DNA of 62,711 nucleotides from Clostridiales bacterium (lineage in GTDB: Bacteria > Bacillota > Clostridia > Tissierellales > GPF-1). Every line of letters begins with the position of its first letter. Position 1 is the stretch's first letter. Below are positions 26,336 through 34,667 of this stretch, piece after piece. The stretch spans positions 1-62,711 of the forward strand of contig JABXKS010000062.1 of the NCBI GenBank assembly GCA_013619125.1. The letters run 5' to 3'. A program made the translations under genes and the position numbers. The notes under the pieces were generated by a model. It saw only the letters and a list, made by a program, of their open reading frames with translations. It was not told where the DNA came from and searched no databases.

Positions 26336-27473
26336 GTATGATTCCTTTCTGTACAAGTGTCAAAAAAATCAGGCAAATCACTAATGAGAAAGGGATCAAA
26401 AACATAGCAACTCGAATGCCAAATTGATCACTGATTTTACCGATAAAAATATGCATAACAAAGACAATGGACCCAGTAAATCCAGTGATGTACCCCACCG
26501 CACGCTGTGTTTGATTCTTGATCACATAGCTTATGGATACAAGCATCGTCGGGTAATTAATGGAGAAGAACAGGCCAGACAACGGCAATAATAAAATTCC
26601 TTTGCGCCCCAACAATAATCCCACAAAAACCATCAAAATCGCAATGAACTGCGTAAACTGAATCATGCGAAAATGATTATATCGCTCCAAGAATCTGCTT
26701 CCAATCATTCTTCCAATGGAAATACTGATTAAGAACCCGGCTGCAGCAATGGATGCAACCCCTGTATCTATTTGAAACGCTTGATGCAGATAATAAATAC
26801 TCCAGACAATCATACCGCTTTCTGCTGAAACAAAGAAACCAAAGATGATGATATAAACATATAAAATCGGCTGTTTCAATAAAGCATGATTGCCTCCTTT
26901 CGATTCATTTTTTGGAATCTGCGGATATTCATTACGACTATTTACCACAAGGCCCAACACCATAAACACAACCGTCACATAATACATGAATTTCCATTCA
27001 ATGCCTGTCTGCAAAACCCAGCCCAAGAGCACCGTACTGGATGAAGCGACGATTCCATACATGCAATGTGTCCAATTCATATAATAGGCCGGATTTTTAA
27101 TCGGCAATTGCGGAATAATCGTATTAATTGCATAAAGCATTAATGCGCCGCCAGTACTTAACACGATATAGAAAAAAAGTATGAATAAATAGGAGCTTGC
27201 AAATTTAAGAAGGACAATTGAAGCAATCTGCACAATAAAAGCCCCTCGTAGCAAAGAGCGATATCCAAATCGTTCCGCAACAAACGCCGCGATCGGCATG
27301 GAGACCATAAATGACAAACTGGATAAAGAACTGATTAAACCAAGTTGGGTGTCCGTCACTTGATACCCAGCCTTAATAAACGGAATAAATACCCCCCGCG
27401 TACTATCCGTAACCGCAAATAAACACATGAAGAAAAAACTAAGATAGATAAGTCTGCGTTCCCGTTCTTTCAT
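26319..27473 (-). CDS. MFS transporter (first of a tandem pair)
   Basis: The 384-residue protein has about twelve predicted helices, an N-terminal STRGVFIPFIKAGYQV segment and a loop AAFVAERFGYRSLLRG in the position of the MFS 2-3 loop. It overlaps the following MFS gene and shows recognisable similarity to it along its length. It is the first gene of the MFS-MFS-glmM unit, with AGGAGGGT before its start. Whether the pair act as two separate transporters or together is unknown. Confidence 0.83.
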   Translation of the reverse strand: MKERERRLIYLSFFFMCLFAVTDSTRGVFIPFIKAGYQVTDTQLGLISSLSSLSFMVSMPIAAFVAERFGYRSLLRGAFIVQIASIVLLKFASSYLFILFFYIVLSTGGALMLYAINTIIPQLPIKNPAYYMNWTHCMYGIVASSSTVLLGWVLQTGIEWKFMYYVTVVFMVLGLVVNSRNEYPQIPKNESKGGNHALLKQPILYVYIIIFGFFVSAESGMIVWSIYYLHQAFQIDTGVASIAAAGFLISISIGRMIGSRFLERYNHFRMIQFTQFIAILMVFVGLLLGRKGILLLPLSGLFFSINYPTMLVSISYVIKNQTQRAVGYITGFTGSIVFVMHIFIGKISDQFGIRVAMFLIPFSLVICLIFLTLVQKGIIHEKID

Positions 27474-27495
27474 ATAACCCTCCTACAATAGTTGA

Positions 27496-27504
27496 ATTAT
27501 AGCA
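27496..27504 (-). promoter_or_regulatory. Extended -10 promoter of the MFS-MFS-glmM unit
   Basis: TGCTATAAT on the minus strand is a perfect extended -10, about 25 bases before the start at 27473. The upstream sequence is the yitT terminator, so no clear -35 is present. Confidence 0.5.
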
Positions 27505-27512
27505 TACATGAT

Positions 27513-27547
27513 AAAAAAAATCATCCAGCGCAATGCGCTAAATGATT
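27513..27547 (-). terminator. Terminator after yitT
   Basis: The hairpin AATCAT..AGCGC/GCGCT..ATGATT is followed by eight Ts on the minus strand. Confidence 0.82.
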
Positions 27548-27591
27548 TAATCCTTTGTCTATTTTATTAGCATACTCCAGTGCCGAATGAT

Positions 27592-28473
27592 TTAAATCCA
27601 ATGACGTTGAAAGCCGTTGCCTTCCACCTCGGTTGCTTCATTAACTGCCATAAAGGCATTTTTATCTTTTTTTCTGACAATTTCACGCAAAACACTCATT
27701 TGCATACTGGTGATGGTTGTATAAATCACGGTTTTCTCTTCCCGTGAATATCCCCCATTTCCTTTCAGAAAAGTAGTTCCACGATGCAATTCACTATGAA
27801 TCGATTGAGAAATCGCATCCGTTTCATCTGAAATGATCATTACGGTATTCTCCCGGTTTGTTCCTTTCCGTACTTGCTCCATCACTTGATAAGATACAAA
27901 TAAAGCGATGAGCGTATACATGGCTGAACGAAGATCAAAGACGATTGATGAAACGAGGATTAAAATACCGTTCAATCCCATCAAGACTGTTCTCATTTCC
28001 ACATTTCGTTTCTTTTTGATGATTGCGGCAATAATATCAAATCCACCTTGACTCATTTTATGACGAAAAAGCAACCCCATCCCAATTCCGTTGATCGCTC
28101 CCCCAATGATCGCCATCAACAATGGATCTTCAATTTGAACTGCTCCGCGAAGCGGAATGGTCAAACTCAACAATAGCGAAAATAAAGTAACGGAGATAAT
28201 CGTGTTTCTTATAAATTCGTTGTCAATTTTTCTTGCGCCAATCACGAACAAAGGAAGGTTTAAAACAAAAATAGTGATCGCAGTAGGAATCTGAAACAAA
28301 TACTCCAGAAGAATGGATATGCCACTCAACCCGCCGCTGAGAAAATGGTTGGGAATATAAAACATATTAAAAGCAATGGCGCAAATTAGATTTGCCCCCA
28401 CTTGAATACCGACATGAATAAGCACAGGTGGAACCTTGAATTTTTTATGAGTGAGTTGCTTTGTAGCGATCAT
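27592..28473 (-). CDS. YitT family membrane protein (DUF161/DUF2179)
   Basis: The 293-residue protein has an N-terminal membrane region of five or six helices (VGANLICAIAFNMFYIPNHFLSGGLSGIS, GLLFRHKMSQGGFDIIAAI). A C-terminal cytoplasmic DUF2179 domain of ~80 residues follows (RGTTFLKGNGGYSREEKTVIYT, a family signature). The family has no agreed function. The start at 28473 has AAGGAG six bases upstream; earlier ATGs lack one. It has its own strong promoter with a repeated 12-bp element nearby, so it looks specifically regulated. Confidence 0.88.
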   Translation of the reverse strand: MIATKQLTHKKFKVPPVLIHVGIQVGANLICAIAFNMFYIPNHFLSGGLSGISILLEYLFQIPTAITIFVLNLPLFVIGARKIDNEFIRNTIISVTLFSLLLSLTIPLRGAVQIEDPLLMAIIGGAINGIGMGLLFRHKMSQGGFDIIAAIIKKKRNVEMRTVLMGLNGILILVSSIVFDLRSAMYTLIALFVSYQVMEQVRKGTNRENTVMIISDETDAISQSIHSELHRGTTFLKGNGGYSREEKTVIYTTITSMQMSVLREIVRKKDKNAFMAVNEATEVEGNGFQRHWI

Positions 28474-28504
28474 TATTTCTCCTTTTTTCATGTTTTTCAT
28501 ACTC

Positions 28505-28532
28505 ATTATACAAGCTTCATACGCAAATTCAA
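28505..28532 (-). promoter_or_regulatory. Promoter of yitT
   Basis: -35 TTGAAT (28527-28532), 16 bases, perfect -10 TATAAT (28505-28510) on the minus strand, 31 bases before the start codon. A copy of a 12-bp element (28518-28529) occupies the spacer and -35. Confidence 0.7.
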
Positions 28533-28552
28533 CCGCTTATTTTTCTTCATCT

Positions 28553-28585
28553 CGTATGCAAGTTCATAAAAAAAACTTGCATACG
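28553..28585. repeat. Perfect 12-bp inverted repeat upstream of yitT
   Basis: CGTATGCAAGTT (28553-28564) and its exact complement AACTTGCATACG (28574-28585) flank a 9-base A-rich spacer. No T tract follows on either strand, so a terminator is unlikely. A third related copy, CATACGCAAATT, lies in the yitT promoter, suggesting operator sites for one regulator. Confidence 0.6.
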
Positions 28586-28802
28586 AAAGCATCCGTAGTC
28601 AATCGTTTTCCTAGCACGAATTCTTTTGATTTTCTAAAATAAAAACAAGAGAACACGCACCTGTCACTAATTATGTTACGAAATATTCATACTTTGAACT
28701 CGATTTCGAATCATTTCTTGCATTTTGAGGTTATATTTGCATGAAATGAAATTTCTCTTGCATTTCTACTTCATTTCTCTCATTTTCTACTTGAACTAGC
28801 TG
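28586..28802. other. Intergenic stretch between yitT and nadE, no gene recognised
   Basis: This AT-rich stretch has no convincing reading frame. From 28712 to 28793 it carries loosely repeated motifs of the form TTTCTTGCATTT and CATTTCTACTT, which could be regulatory or simply low complexity. Confidence 0.4.
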
Positions 28803-28819
28803 TATTTTTCTTCATTCCT

Positions 28820-28828
28820 TGATATAAT
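28820..28828 (+). promoter_or_regulatory. Extended -10 promoter of nadE
   Basis: TGATATAAT, a perfect extended -10, lies 32 bases before the nadE start. No good -35 is at the right distance. Confidence 0.55.
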
Positions 28829-28860
28829 CAGGAAAGAAGATTAAGAAAGAAGGGAAAATA

Positions 28861-30810
28861 ATGAATCAATACGGTTACATCAAAACAGCGGTCGCCTCGC
28901 CAAAACTCCGCGTGGCTGATCCAGTCTATAATATAGAAGAAATCATCAACTGCGCAAAAGAAGCGGATCAAAATCACGCGCAAGTTCTTGTATTTCCTGA
29001 ACTGTCCATCACGGGCTATACCTGCGCGGATTTATTCCAGCAAGATCTCTTGCTGCAATCCGCTCTAGATGCTTTGCAAAAACTGAAAGATGCTTCAAAA
29101 GATCTGGATCTTGTCTTACTTGTCGGCTTGCCATTAATAATTCAAAACAAATTGTATAATTGCAGCGCTTTAATCCAGCAAGGCCAACTCCTTGGTGTTG
29201 TACCAAAAACATATTTACCTAATTATCGTGAATTTTATGAAAAACGTTGGTTCCATTCCAGCAAAAAAATCATTGATCTGGTACATACCATTACAATTTT
29301 AGGTGAAGAAATTCCGTTCGGAAGTATTCTTTTCCATTCCGAAGCACTACATTTCACCTTAGGCATTGAGATCTGCGAAGACTTATGGTCACCCACGTCT
29401 CCCAGTATTCAGCTTGCATTGAATGGAGCAACGATCATTGCCAACCTATCCGCCAGCAACGCCCTGACAGCGAAGACCGAATACCGTCACCAATTGGTCA
29501 GCCAGCAAAGCGACAAGCTCGCCTGCGGATATCTATACGCTTCAGCGGGGGTTCATGAGTCTACAACGGATCTGGTCTTTGATGGCGATTTAATGATCTA
29601 TGAAAATGGCACCTGTATTCAGGAGGGCATCCGCTTCTGTCGAAACAGCCAGGTAATTTACGGAGATATCGACTTACATCGACTGAACGCGGAACGCCAG
29701 ATGAACAATACCTTCTCTGACGCGGCAATCACGAATAATAATTTTCAAACCGTTGAGTTGTTTGATTTTCAGCAAGAATCAAAAACTCTGGATCGAAAAA
29801 TCGAACCAAATCCGTTTATTCCAAATAATCCACTGGTGGTTAAAAAACGTTGTGAAGAGATTTTTCAAATTCAAGCGGCGGGACTTGCAAAGCGAATGGA
29901 ACATACGGGCCTTAAAAAAATTGTCGTCGGCATTTCCGGTGGACTGGATTCAACCCTTGCCCTATTGGTCGCTGTTGAAGCCTTTGATCTCTTGGAAATT
30001 CCACGAAAAAACATAGTTGCTGTCACCATGCCGGGATTTGGAACGTCAACCGACACCCATGCAAATGCTCACACCCTCATGCGCGAATTGGGTGTAACCG
30101 CAAAAGAAATCTCCATCAAGGCAGCCACAGAACAGCACTTGTTGGACATTGGACATTCTCTTGACGCCCGTGACGTTACCTACGAGAACGCCCAGGCTCG
30201 AGAACGCACCCAAATTCTCATGGACTTGTCGAATCAACAGCACGCCCTTGTTTTAGGAACAGGCGATCTGTCGGAGGTTGCTTTGGGCTGGAGCACGTAT
30301 AATGGCGATCATATGTCTATGTACAACGTCAATGCCAGCATTCCAAAGACACTGGTTCAATTTCTGGTCACCTGGCGCGCGGAACAATCCAATAATCCGG
30401 CAGCATCCAAGGTATTAAAGGATATTGTAGCCACTCCCATCAGTCCTGAACTTTTGCCACCTGGCGAGGACGATAAGATTGCACAAAAAACAGAAAGCCT
30501 AATCGGCCCATACGAACTCCATGACTTCTTTTTGTTTTATGTGATGAAATACGGCACTCATCCAGAAAAACTTTGGTTTATGGCTTGTCACGCCTATCCG
30601 GATAAATACACAAAGAAAGAGATTCTCCATTGGCTAAAAGCCTTCTATCGAAGATTCTTTATGGCCCAGTATAAACGCTCCTGCATGCCAGACGGACCCA
30701 AGGTAGGGACTGTCAGTCTTTCTCCTAGAGGCGACTGGAGAATGCCAAGTGACGCTAGCGGACGAATCTGGCAAGATATTTTATCAGAACTCGAAGCGAA
30801 CTTGGAGTAA
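28861..30810 (+). CDS. nadE: Glutamine-dependent NAD+ synthetase
   Basis: Amidates nicotinic acid adenine dinucleotide to NAD+ using glutamine. The 649-residue protein has an N-terminal nitrilase-type glutaminase domain. Its triad is E47 in FPELSITGYT, K116 in PKTYLPNY and C172 in GIEICEDLW. A C-terminal synthetase domain has the PP-loop GISGGLDSTLALLV and GTGDLSEVALGWSTYNGDH. This is the long, glutamine-using form. The start follows AAGAAGGG. It is cotranscribed with a TVP38-like gene four bases downstream. Confidence 0.97.
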   Translation: MNQYGYIKTAVASPKLRVADPVYNIEEIINCAKEADQNHAQVLVFPELSITGYTCADLFQQDLLLQSALDALQKLKDASKDLDLVLLVGLPLIIQNKLYNCSALIQQGQLLGVVPKTYLPNYREFYEKRWFHSSKKIIDLVHTITILGEEIPFGSILFHSEALHFTLGIEICEDLWSPTSPSIQLALNGATIIANLSASNALTAKTEYRHQLVSQQSDKLACGYLYASAGVHESTTDLVFDGDLMIYENGTCIQEGIRFCRNSQVIYGDIDLHRLNAERQMNNTFSDAAITNNNFQTVELFDFQQESKTLDRKIEPNPFIPNNPLVVKKRCEEIFQIQAAGLAKRMEHTGLKKIVVGISGGLDSTLALLVAVEAFDLLEIPRKNIVAVTMPGFGTSTDTHANAHTLMRELGVTAKEISIKAATEQHLLDIGHSLDARDVTYENAQARERTQILMDLSNQQHALVLGTGDLSEVALGWSTYNGDHMSMYNVNASIPKTLVQFLVTWRAEQSNNPAASKVLKDIVATPISPELLPPGEDDKIAQKTESLIGPYELHDFFLFYVMKYGTHPEKLWFMACHAYPDKYTKKEILHWLKAFYRRFFMAQYKRSCMPDGPKVGTVSLSPRGDWRMPSDASGRIWQDILSELEANLE

Positions 30811-30814
30811 GTTT

Positions 30815-31492
30815 ATGCGATTGCCAAAGAAAAAATCAACCTTAGTATTTGGGATTATCGGCGCCGTTTTGGGGCTGATCTTACTCTCAAACATCTTCCT
30901 GTTTCGAGGGATTCGCACAGAAGATATTCAACGAATGCTCGCTGTATTTGGACCTTGGGCACCGGTCATCTACTTGATTTTGTTTACAGTCGTCCCACTT
31001 ACCTTCTTTCCAGATTCAATTTTAGCCATGGCTGGTGGAATCGCCTTCGGCGTAAGAAACGGATTTTTCTTGGCCCTTGCAGGTGCCATTTTAGGATCCA
31101 GTTTGGCGTTCTTTCTGACACGTACCTTTGGCCGAAAGTATCTGAAAAAGTATTTGGAAAAGAAAGAAGGGATCTCTACCCTTCAGAAACAAATCGAAAG
31201 AAAGGGATTTATCGTCATCCTGCTTTTACGCTTGACACCGATTCCTTTTGATATCATCAGTTACGCTGCTGGTCTTTCCAGCGTGCAGTATCGCGATTTT
31301 TTATTCGCCACCGTGTTAGGTGCAATTCCTGCCATGTTTTCCTATGTTAACTTTGGCGATAAGATCACCGCGGTTGGAAGCCAGGATTTCTACTTGTCCA
31401 TCGGTCTTTTGGTTCTGCTTTTCCTGATCGGTATCGTGATCCGAAAAAAAGTCGATTTCAACAAAATTGGGAATAGAGACAAAAAAAAATAA
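30815..31492 (+). CDS. TVP38/TMEM64 family membrane protein (VTT domain)
   Basis: The 225-residue protein has an N-terminal membrane anchor and a VTT/SNARE-associated core. Family signatures are PLTFFPDSILAMAGGIAFG and FLTRTFGRKYLKKYL, then LLLRLTPIPFDIISYAAGLSSVQYRDF. Two C-terminal helices precede a basic tail. DedA-superfamily members act in lipid scrambling or membrane homeostasis; the exact role here is unknown. The start at 30815 was chosen over a longer overlapping frame because GGAG from the end of nadE precedes it. Confidence 0.9.
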   Translation: MRLPKKKSTLVFGIIGAVLGLILLSNIFLFRGIRTEDIQRMLAVFGPWAPVIYLILFTVVPLTFFPDSILAMAGGIAFGVRNGFFLALAGAILGSSLAFFLTRTFGRKYLKKYLEKKEGISTLQKQIERKGFIVILLLRLTPIPFDIISYAAGLSSVQYRDFLFATVLGAIPAMFSYVNFGDKITAVGSQDFYLSIGLLVLLFLIGIVIRKKVDFNKIGNRDKKK

Positions 31493-31520
31493 GAAGCTTC
31501 TTTCGAAGCTTCTTATTTTT
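31481..31520 (+). terminator. Bidirectional terminator between the TVP38 gene and degV
   Basis: The stem AAGAAGCTTC/GAAGCTTCTT with a TTTC loop is flanked by A9 on one side and ATTTTTG on the other. It can end both the plus-strand nadE unit and the minus-strand degV gene. Confidence 0.87.
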
Positions 31521-31523
31521 GCT

Positions 31524-32399
31524 TTATTCGCTTAAGTATGGATCCTTCGTATCTAAAAAGAATACGGAGTGCAATTGATTCCCAGTATGTGCGCCGATCA
31601 CCACACCCAGCTCTCGTGAAGCCATCAGCTTCCCTTTGAATTTTTCTTCCACTAGACTTTGCATCTTTACAGATTCTTCTTTCACATCCGGTGAATATAC
31701 AAAGGCAAATTCTGGCTCGTCATGCCCCGCGCCATTATCACCAAAAGTTTCGACCATTTTTTTCATCAGTTTTTTTCTTCCTCGAACTTGATCAATCTTC
31801 TCAAGCTTTCCCTCTTTGGTCATATGGAGAATCGGAATGACATTCAGCATCGCGCCAACAACTGCAGAAGCCTTGCTAAGACGGCCACCTCGATGCAAGT
31901 AGTCCAAATTTCCAACACTGAATATATGCTGGATATGCGCCACATAAAACGCGACAGCTTCTTCCACTTCCATCTTGGTTTTGCCCATTTCTTTGAGTGC
32001 AAAGGCTTTCATCACAATCAACCCTTGACCCATTGTCGCAGATTTCGAGTCAATAATTGTAATATCAAAGTCAGGGTATTCTTCTTTGATCTGCTCAGCA
32101 ACCATCACTCCGGTCTGATACGTTCCAGATAACCCGGAAGAAAATGCAATATAAAGCACGGGCACGCCGATCTCGGCCAACTCACGAAAGTATGTATCAA
32201 ATCTGTTTACCGGGATTTGAGCGGTTTTGGCCACTTCTCCTGCTGACAGACTTTGATAAAACGCATCAAGATCAACGGTACGATCGGCATGTTCTTCCCC
32301 TCTCCAGTTTACCATCAAGGGCAGTACCTTTACGTCATGCTCTTTAATAAATGATTCCGGTAAATCTGCTGCACTATCTGTAATAATTTGATATGACAT
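31524..32399 (-). CDS. DegV family fatty-acid-binding protein
   Basis: The 291-residue protein begins IITDSAADLPESF, with the DegV N-terminal motif, followed by VLPLMVNWRGEE, then FSSGLSGTYQTG, DSKSATMGQGLIV and a C-terminal GVVIGAHTGN. DegV/FakB proteins bind fatty acids and present them to FakA kinase; FakA is not in this window. A TATAAT box lies about 35 bases upstream of the gene. It is monocistronic and shares a terminator with the opposite unit. Confidence 0.93.
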   Translation of the reverse strand: MSYQIITDSAADLPESFIKEHDVKVLPLMVNWRGEEHADRTVDLDAFYQSLSAGEVAKTAQIPVNRFDTYFRELAEIGVPVLYIAFSSGLSGTYQTGVMVAEQIKEEYPDFDITIIDSKSATMGQGLIVMKAFALKEMGKTKMEVEEAVAFYVAHIQHIFSVGNLDYLHRGGRLSKASAVVGAMLNVIPILHMTKEGKLEKIDQVRGRKKLMKKMVETFGDNGAGHDEPEFAFVYSPDVKEESVKMQSLVEEKFKGKLMASRELGVVIGAHTGNQLHSVFFLDTKDPYLSE

Positions 32400-32487
32400 A
32401 TTCGCACTCCTTTTTTAATAATAGTCTTCTTTATTATACCTGATTTTCCAGGATCTTGTGTAAATAAAAAACGAAGTTGCTTTTCTC

Positions 32488-32514
32488 AAAAAAAAAGATG
32501 CCCGATTGGGCATC
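32488..32514 (-). terminator. Terminator after ptsI
   Basis: The stem GATGCCC/GGGCATC with a four-base loop is followed by nine Ts on the minus strand. Confidence 0.9.
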
Positions 32515-32517
32515 CTC

Positions 32518-34233
32518 TTAATCTTCTAATTGAATCGTATTCGCAAGGTAAGCTTCAACCTCGGAAGCAGTCGGTAAATTCATCGCCGTTTCCGCAACGA
32601 TCTTCATCTCTTCCTGGCTCAATTGCGCAATAATCCATCGCGCATTCAAGACAGAAATCGGACTCATGGAGAACTCATCAAGTCCCATGCCCAAAAGCAC
32701 TGGAATCAATCGAGGATCTCCCGCTACCTCACCGCACATGCCAACCCAAATTCCTTCTTTATGTCCAGCTTGGATCACCATGTTCACCAAACGCAACAAA
32801 GCAGGATGACAAGGATTGTAAAGATGCGCAATCTTCTCATTCATGCGATCAACTGCTGTTGTGTATTGAATCAAATCATTGGTTCCAATACTGAAGAAGT
32901 CAACTTCCTTTGCAAGAAGATCAGCAATGATAGCAGTCGCTGGAATTTCAACCATGATACCAATTTCCATCTTCTCATCAAATGCGATTCCTTCTTCACG
33001 AAGTTTCACTCTTTCTTCCTCAACAATTGTTTTTGCGTCTCGCAGTTCTTCAACACTTGAAATCATCGGGAACATAACCTTCAAATTTCCAAATGCACTT
33101 GCTCGCAATAATGCACGAAGTTGCGTTCTGAAAATATCATCACGATCTAAGCATAATCGAATCGCACGATAACCCAAAAATGGATTCATCTCTTCAGGCA
33201 GTGGCAAATAGTCCAACTTTTTGTCTCCACCAATGTCAAGTGTACGAATCACAACTGGCTTGCCCTCTAAGCCCGCAACAACTTTTCTATACGCTTCGAA
33301 TTGCTCTTCTTCTGTCGGAAGACTTTCTCGATCCATATAAAGAAATTCGCTTCGGTAGAGGCCAACACCTTGCGCGTCGTTTCGTAAAACTGAATCCAAA
33401 TCCTCTGGTGTACCGATATTGGCAGCCAGCTCGACATGAACGCCATCTTTAGAAACACTTTCCTTGCCAACCAAAGTTGAAAGGCGGGTGCGGAATGCAT
33501 CATACTTAACTCGCTCTGCATTGAATTCTGCAATTTTCTCTTCGTTCGGATTAACAAAGATCACGCCTTCGTCTCCGTTAAAAGCAATCATATCACCTGT
33601 TACAACTTGAGATAATACATTCCCTGTGCCTACAACAGCAGGAATTTCTAACGTTCGAGCCATGATCGCAGAGTGTGACGTACGTCCACCAATCTCCGTT
33701 ACAAAACCCAAAACCATTTCCTTGTCCATTGCAGCTGTATCTGATGGTGTCAAATCATTCGCAACAATAACTACTTTGCTGTCAAGATTTGAAAAGTCAA
33801 CCATGTCGATCCCCAAAAGATTCTTGGTCACACGGCCAGCTACATCCTTCAAGTCCGCCGCACGCTCTTTCAGGTATTCATCTTCCATCATATCAAACAT
33901 TTTAATAAATGGAGCTACCACCTGCTCAATCGCGTACTCAGCATTAATTTTCTCGTTGTTGATTTTATTCTCAACTTGACCAAACACTTCCGGATCATCC
34001 AAAACCATTTGGTGAGCTTCAAAGATTTTTGCTTCTTCTTCACCCATTTTCACCAAGGCAATGTCGTATAATGCTTGAATTTGAGTACGGCTCTTTTCAA
34101 TCGCTGATTTCAAATTCGAAACTTCCGTTTCTGAACTGTCAATCGTTTTCTTTGCGATTTTAATTTCTTCCTCTTTTTTTACAAGCACCTTCCCTACAAC
34201 AATACCAGGAGATGCTCCAATCCCTTTAACCAT
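32518..34233 (-). CDS. ptsI: Phosphoenolpyruvate--protein phosphotransferase (PTS enzyme I)
   Basis: Transfers phosphate from PEP to HPr, the first step of the sugar PTS. The 571-residue protein has an N-terminal HPr-binding/phosphohistidine domain with GGRTSHSAIMAR (phospho-His). The C-terminal PEP-binding TIM barrel carries FRTEFL-like LYRSEFLYMDR, GTNDLIQYT and the catalytic cysteine in MCGEVAGD. The second ATG of an ATGATG pair is chosen for spacing from AGGGGG. ptsH lies 37 bases upstream in the same unit, and no sugar-specific EII is in the window. Confidence 0.97.
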   Translation of the reverse strand: MVKGIGASPGIVVGKVLVKKEEEIKIAKKTIDSSETEVSNLKSAIEKSRTQIQALYDIALVKMGEEEAKIFEAHQMVLDDPEVFGQVENKINNEKINAEYAIEQVVAPFIKMFDMMEDEYLKERAADLKDVAGRVTKNLLGIDMVDFSNLDSKVVIVANDLTPSDTAAMDKEMVLGFVTEIGGRTSHSAIMARTLEIPAVVGTGNVLSQVVTGDMIAFNGDEGVIFVNPNEEKIAEFNAERVKYDAFRTRLSTLVGKESVSKDGVHVELAANIGTPEDLDSVLRNDAQGVGLYRSEFLYMDRESLPTEEEQFEAYRKVVAGLEGKPVVIRTLDIGGDKKLDYLPLPEEMNPFLGYRAIRLCLDRDDIFRTQLRALLRASAFGNLKVMFPMISSVEELRDAKTIVEEERVKLREEGIAFDEKMEIGIMVEIPATAIIADLLAKEVDFFSIGTNDLIQYTTAVDRMNEKIAHLYNPCHPALLRLVNMVIQAGHKEGIWVGMCGEVAGDPRLIPVLLGMGLDEFSMSPISVLNARWIIAQLSQEEMKIVAETAMNLPTASEVEAYLANTIQLED

Positions 34234-34270
34234 CATTGTCCCCCTGAGTAAAACCAAATCAAATTAACGC

Positions 34271-34534
34271 TTATTCGCCGAATCCAGTTTCGATCAATGC
34301 TGCAAGCGCTTTAACTGCTGCTTCTTCTCCTTCGCCGTTCGCACGAACAATGATTTCATCACCCTTCATAGCGCCCATGCTCAAGATACCCATAATACTT
34401 TTCGCATTATACTCTGTTCCGTCTTTTTCTACTGTTACATCACACGCGTAGCTAGATGCCTCTTTTACGAACATGCTTGCCGGACGAGCGTGAAGACCCG
34501 TTGCGTTAATCAAAATTACATTTGCTTCTTTCAT
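34271..34534 (-). CDS. ptsH: Phosphocarrier protein HPr
   Basis: The 87-residue carrier receives phosphate from enzyme I on H15 (GLHARPAS) and, in Firmicutes, is phosphorylated by HPr kinase on S46 (AKSIMGILSMG). Starting at the ATG at 34534 puts both residues at canonical positions and gives the usual length; the preceding in-frame TTG would shift them. AGGAGG precedes the start. HPr-Ser-P is the co-repressor of CcpA, which links this gene to the cre-like sites in the window. It is transcribed with ptsI. Confidence 0.97.
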   Translation of the reverse strand: MKEANVILINATGLHARPASMFVKEASSYACDVTVEKDGTEYNAKSIMGILSMGAMKGDEIIVRANGEGEEAAVKALAALIETGFGE

Positions 34535-34608
34535 CAAAAATTCCTCCTATTCATTATTCCATACCAATATATCATACATAATTCTTCTTCGTAAATACTC
34601 TTTTCCAA

Positions 34609-34622
34609 AGCAAACGTTTACC
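34609..34622 (-). promoter_or_regulatory. cre-like CcpA site upstream of ptsHI
   Basis: The minus-strand sequence GGTAAACGTTTGCT matches 13 of 14 positions of TGWAARCGYTWNCW. It lies 75 bases before the ptsH start. Being upstream of the likely promoter, it could serve activation as well as repression. Confidence 0.55.
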
Positions 34623-34667
34623 AAATATAATATTTATAAAATGTTCACTCTGCTTTCCTAATTTTCC

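Noticed and set aside
28553-28585. Transcription terminator
   Set aside because: The stem is perfect but no T run follows on either strand, and the A-rich tract is in the loop.
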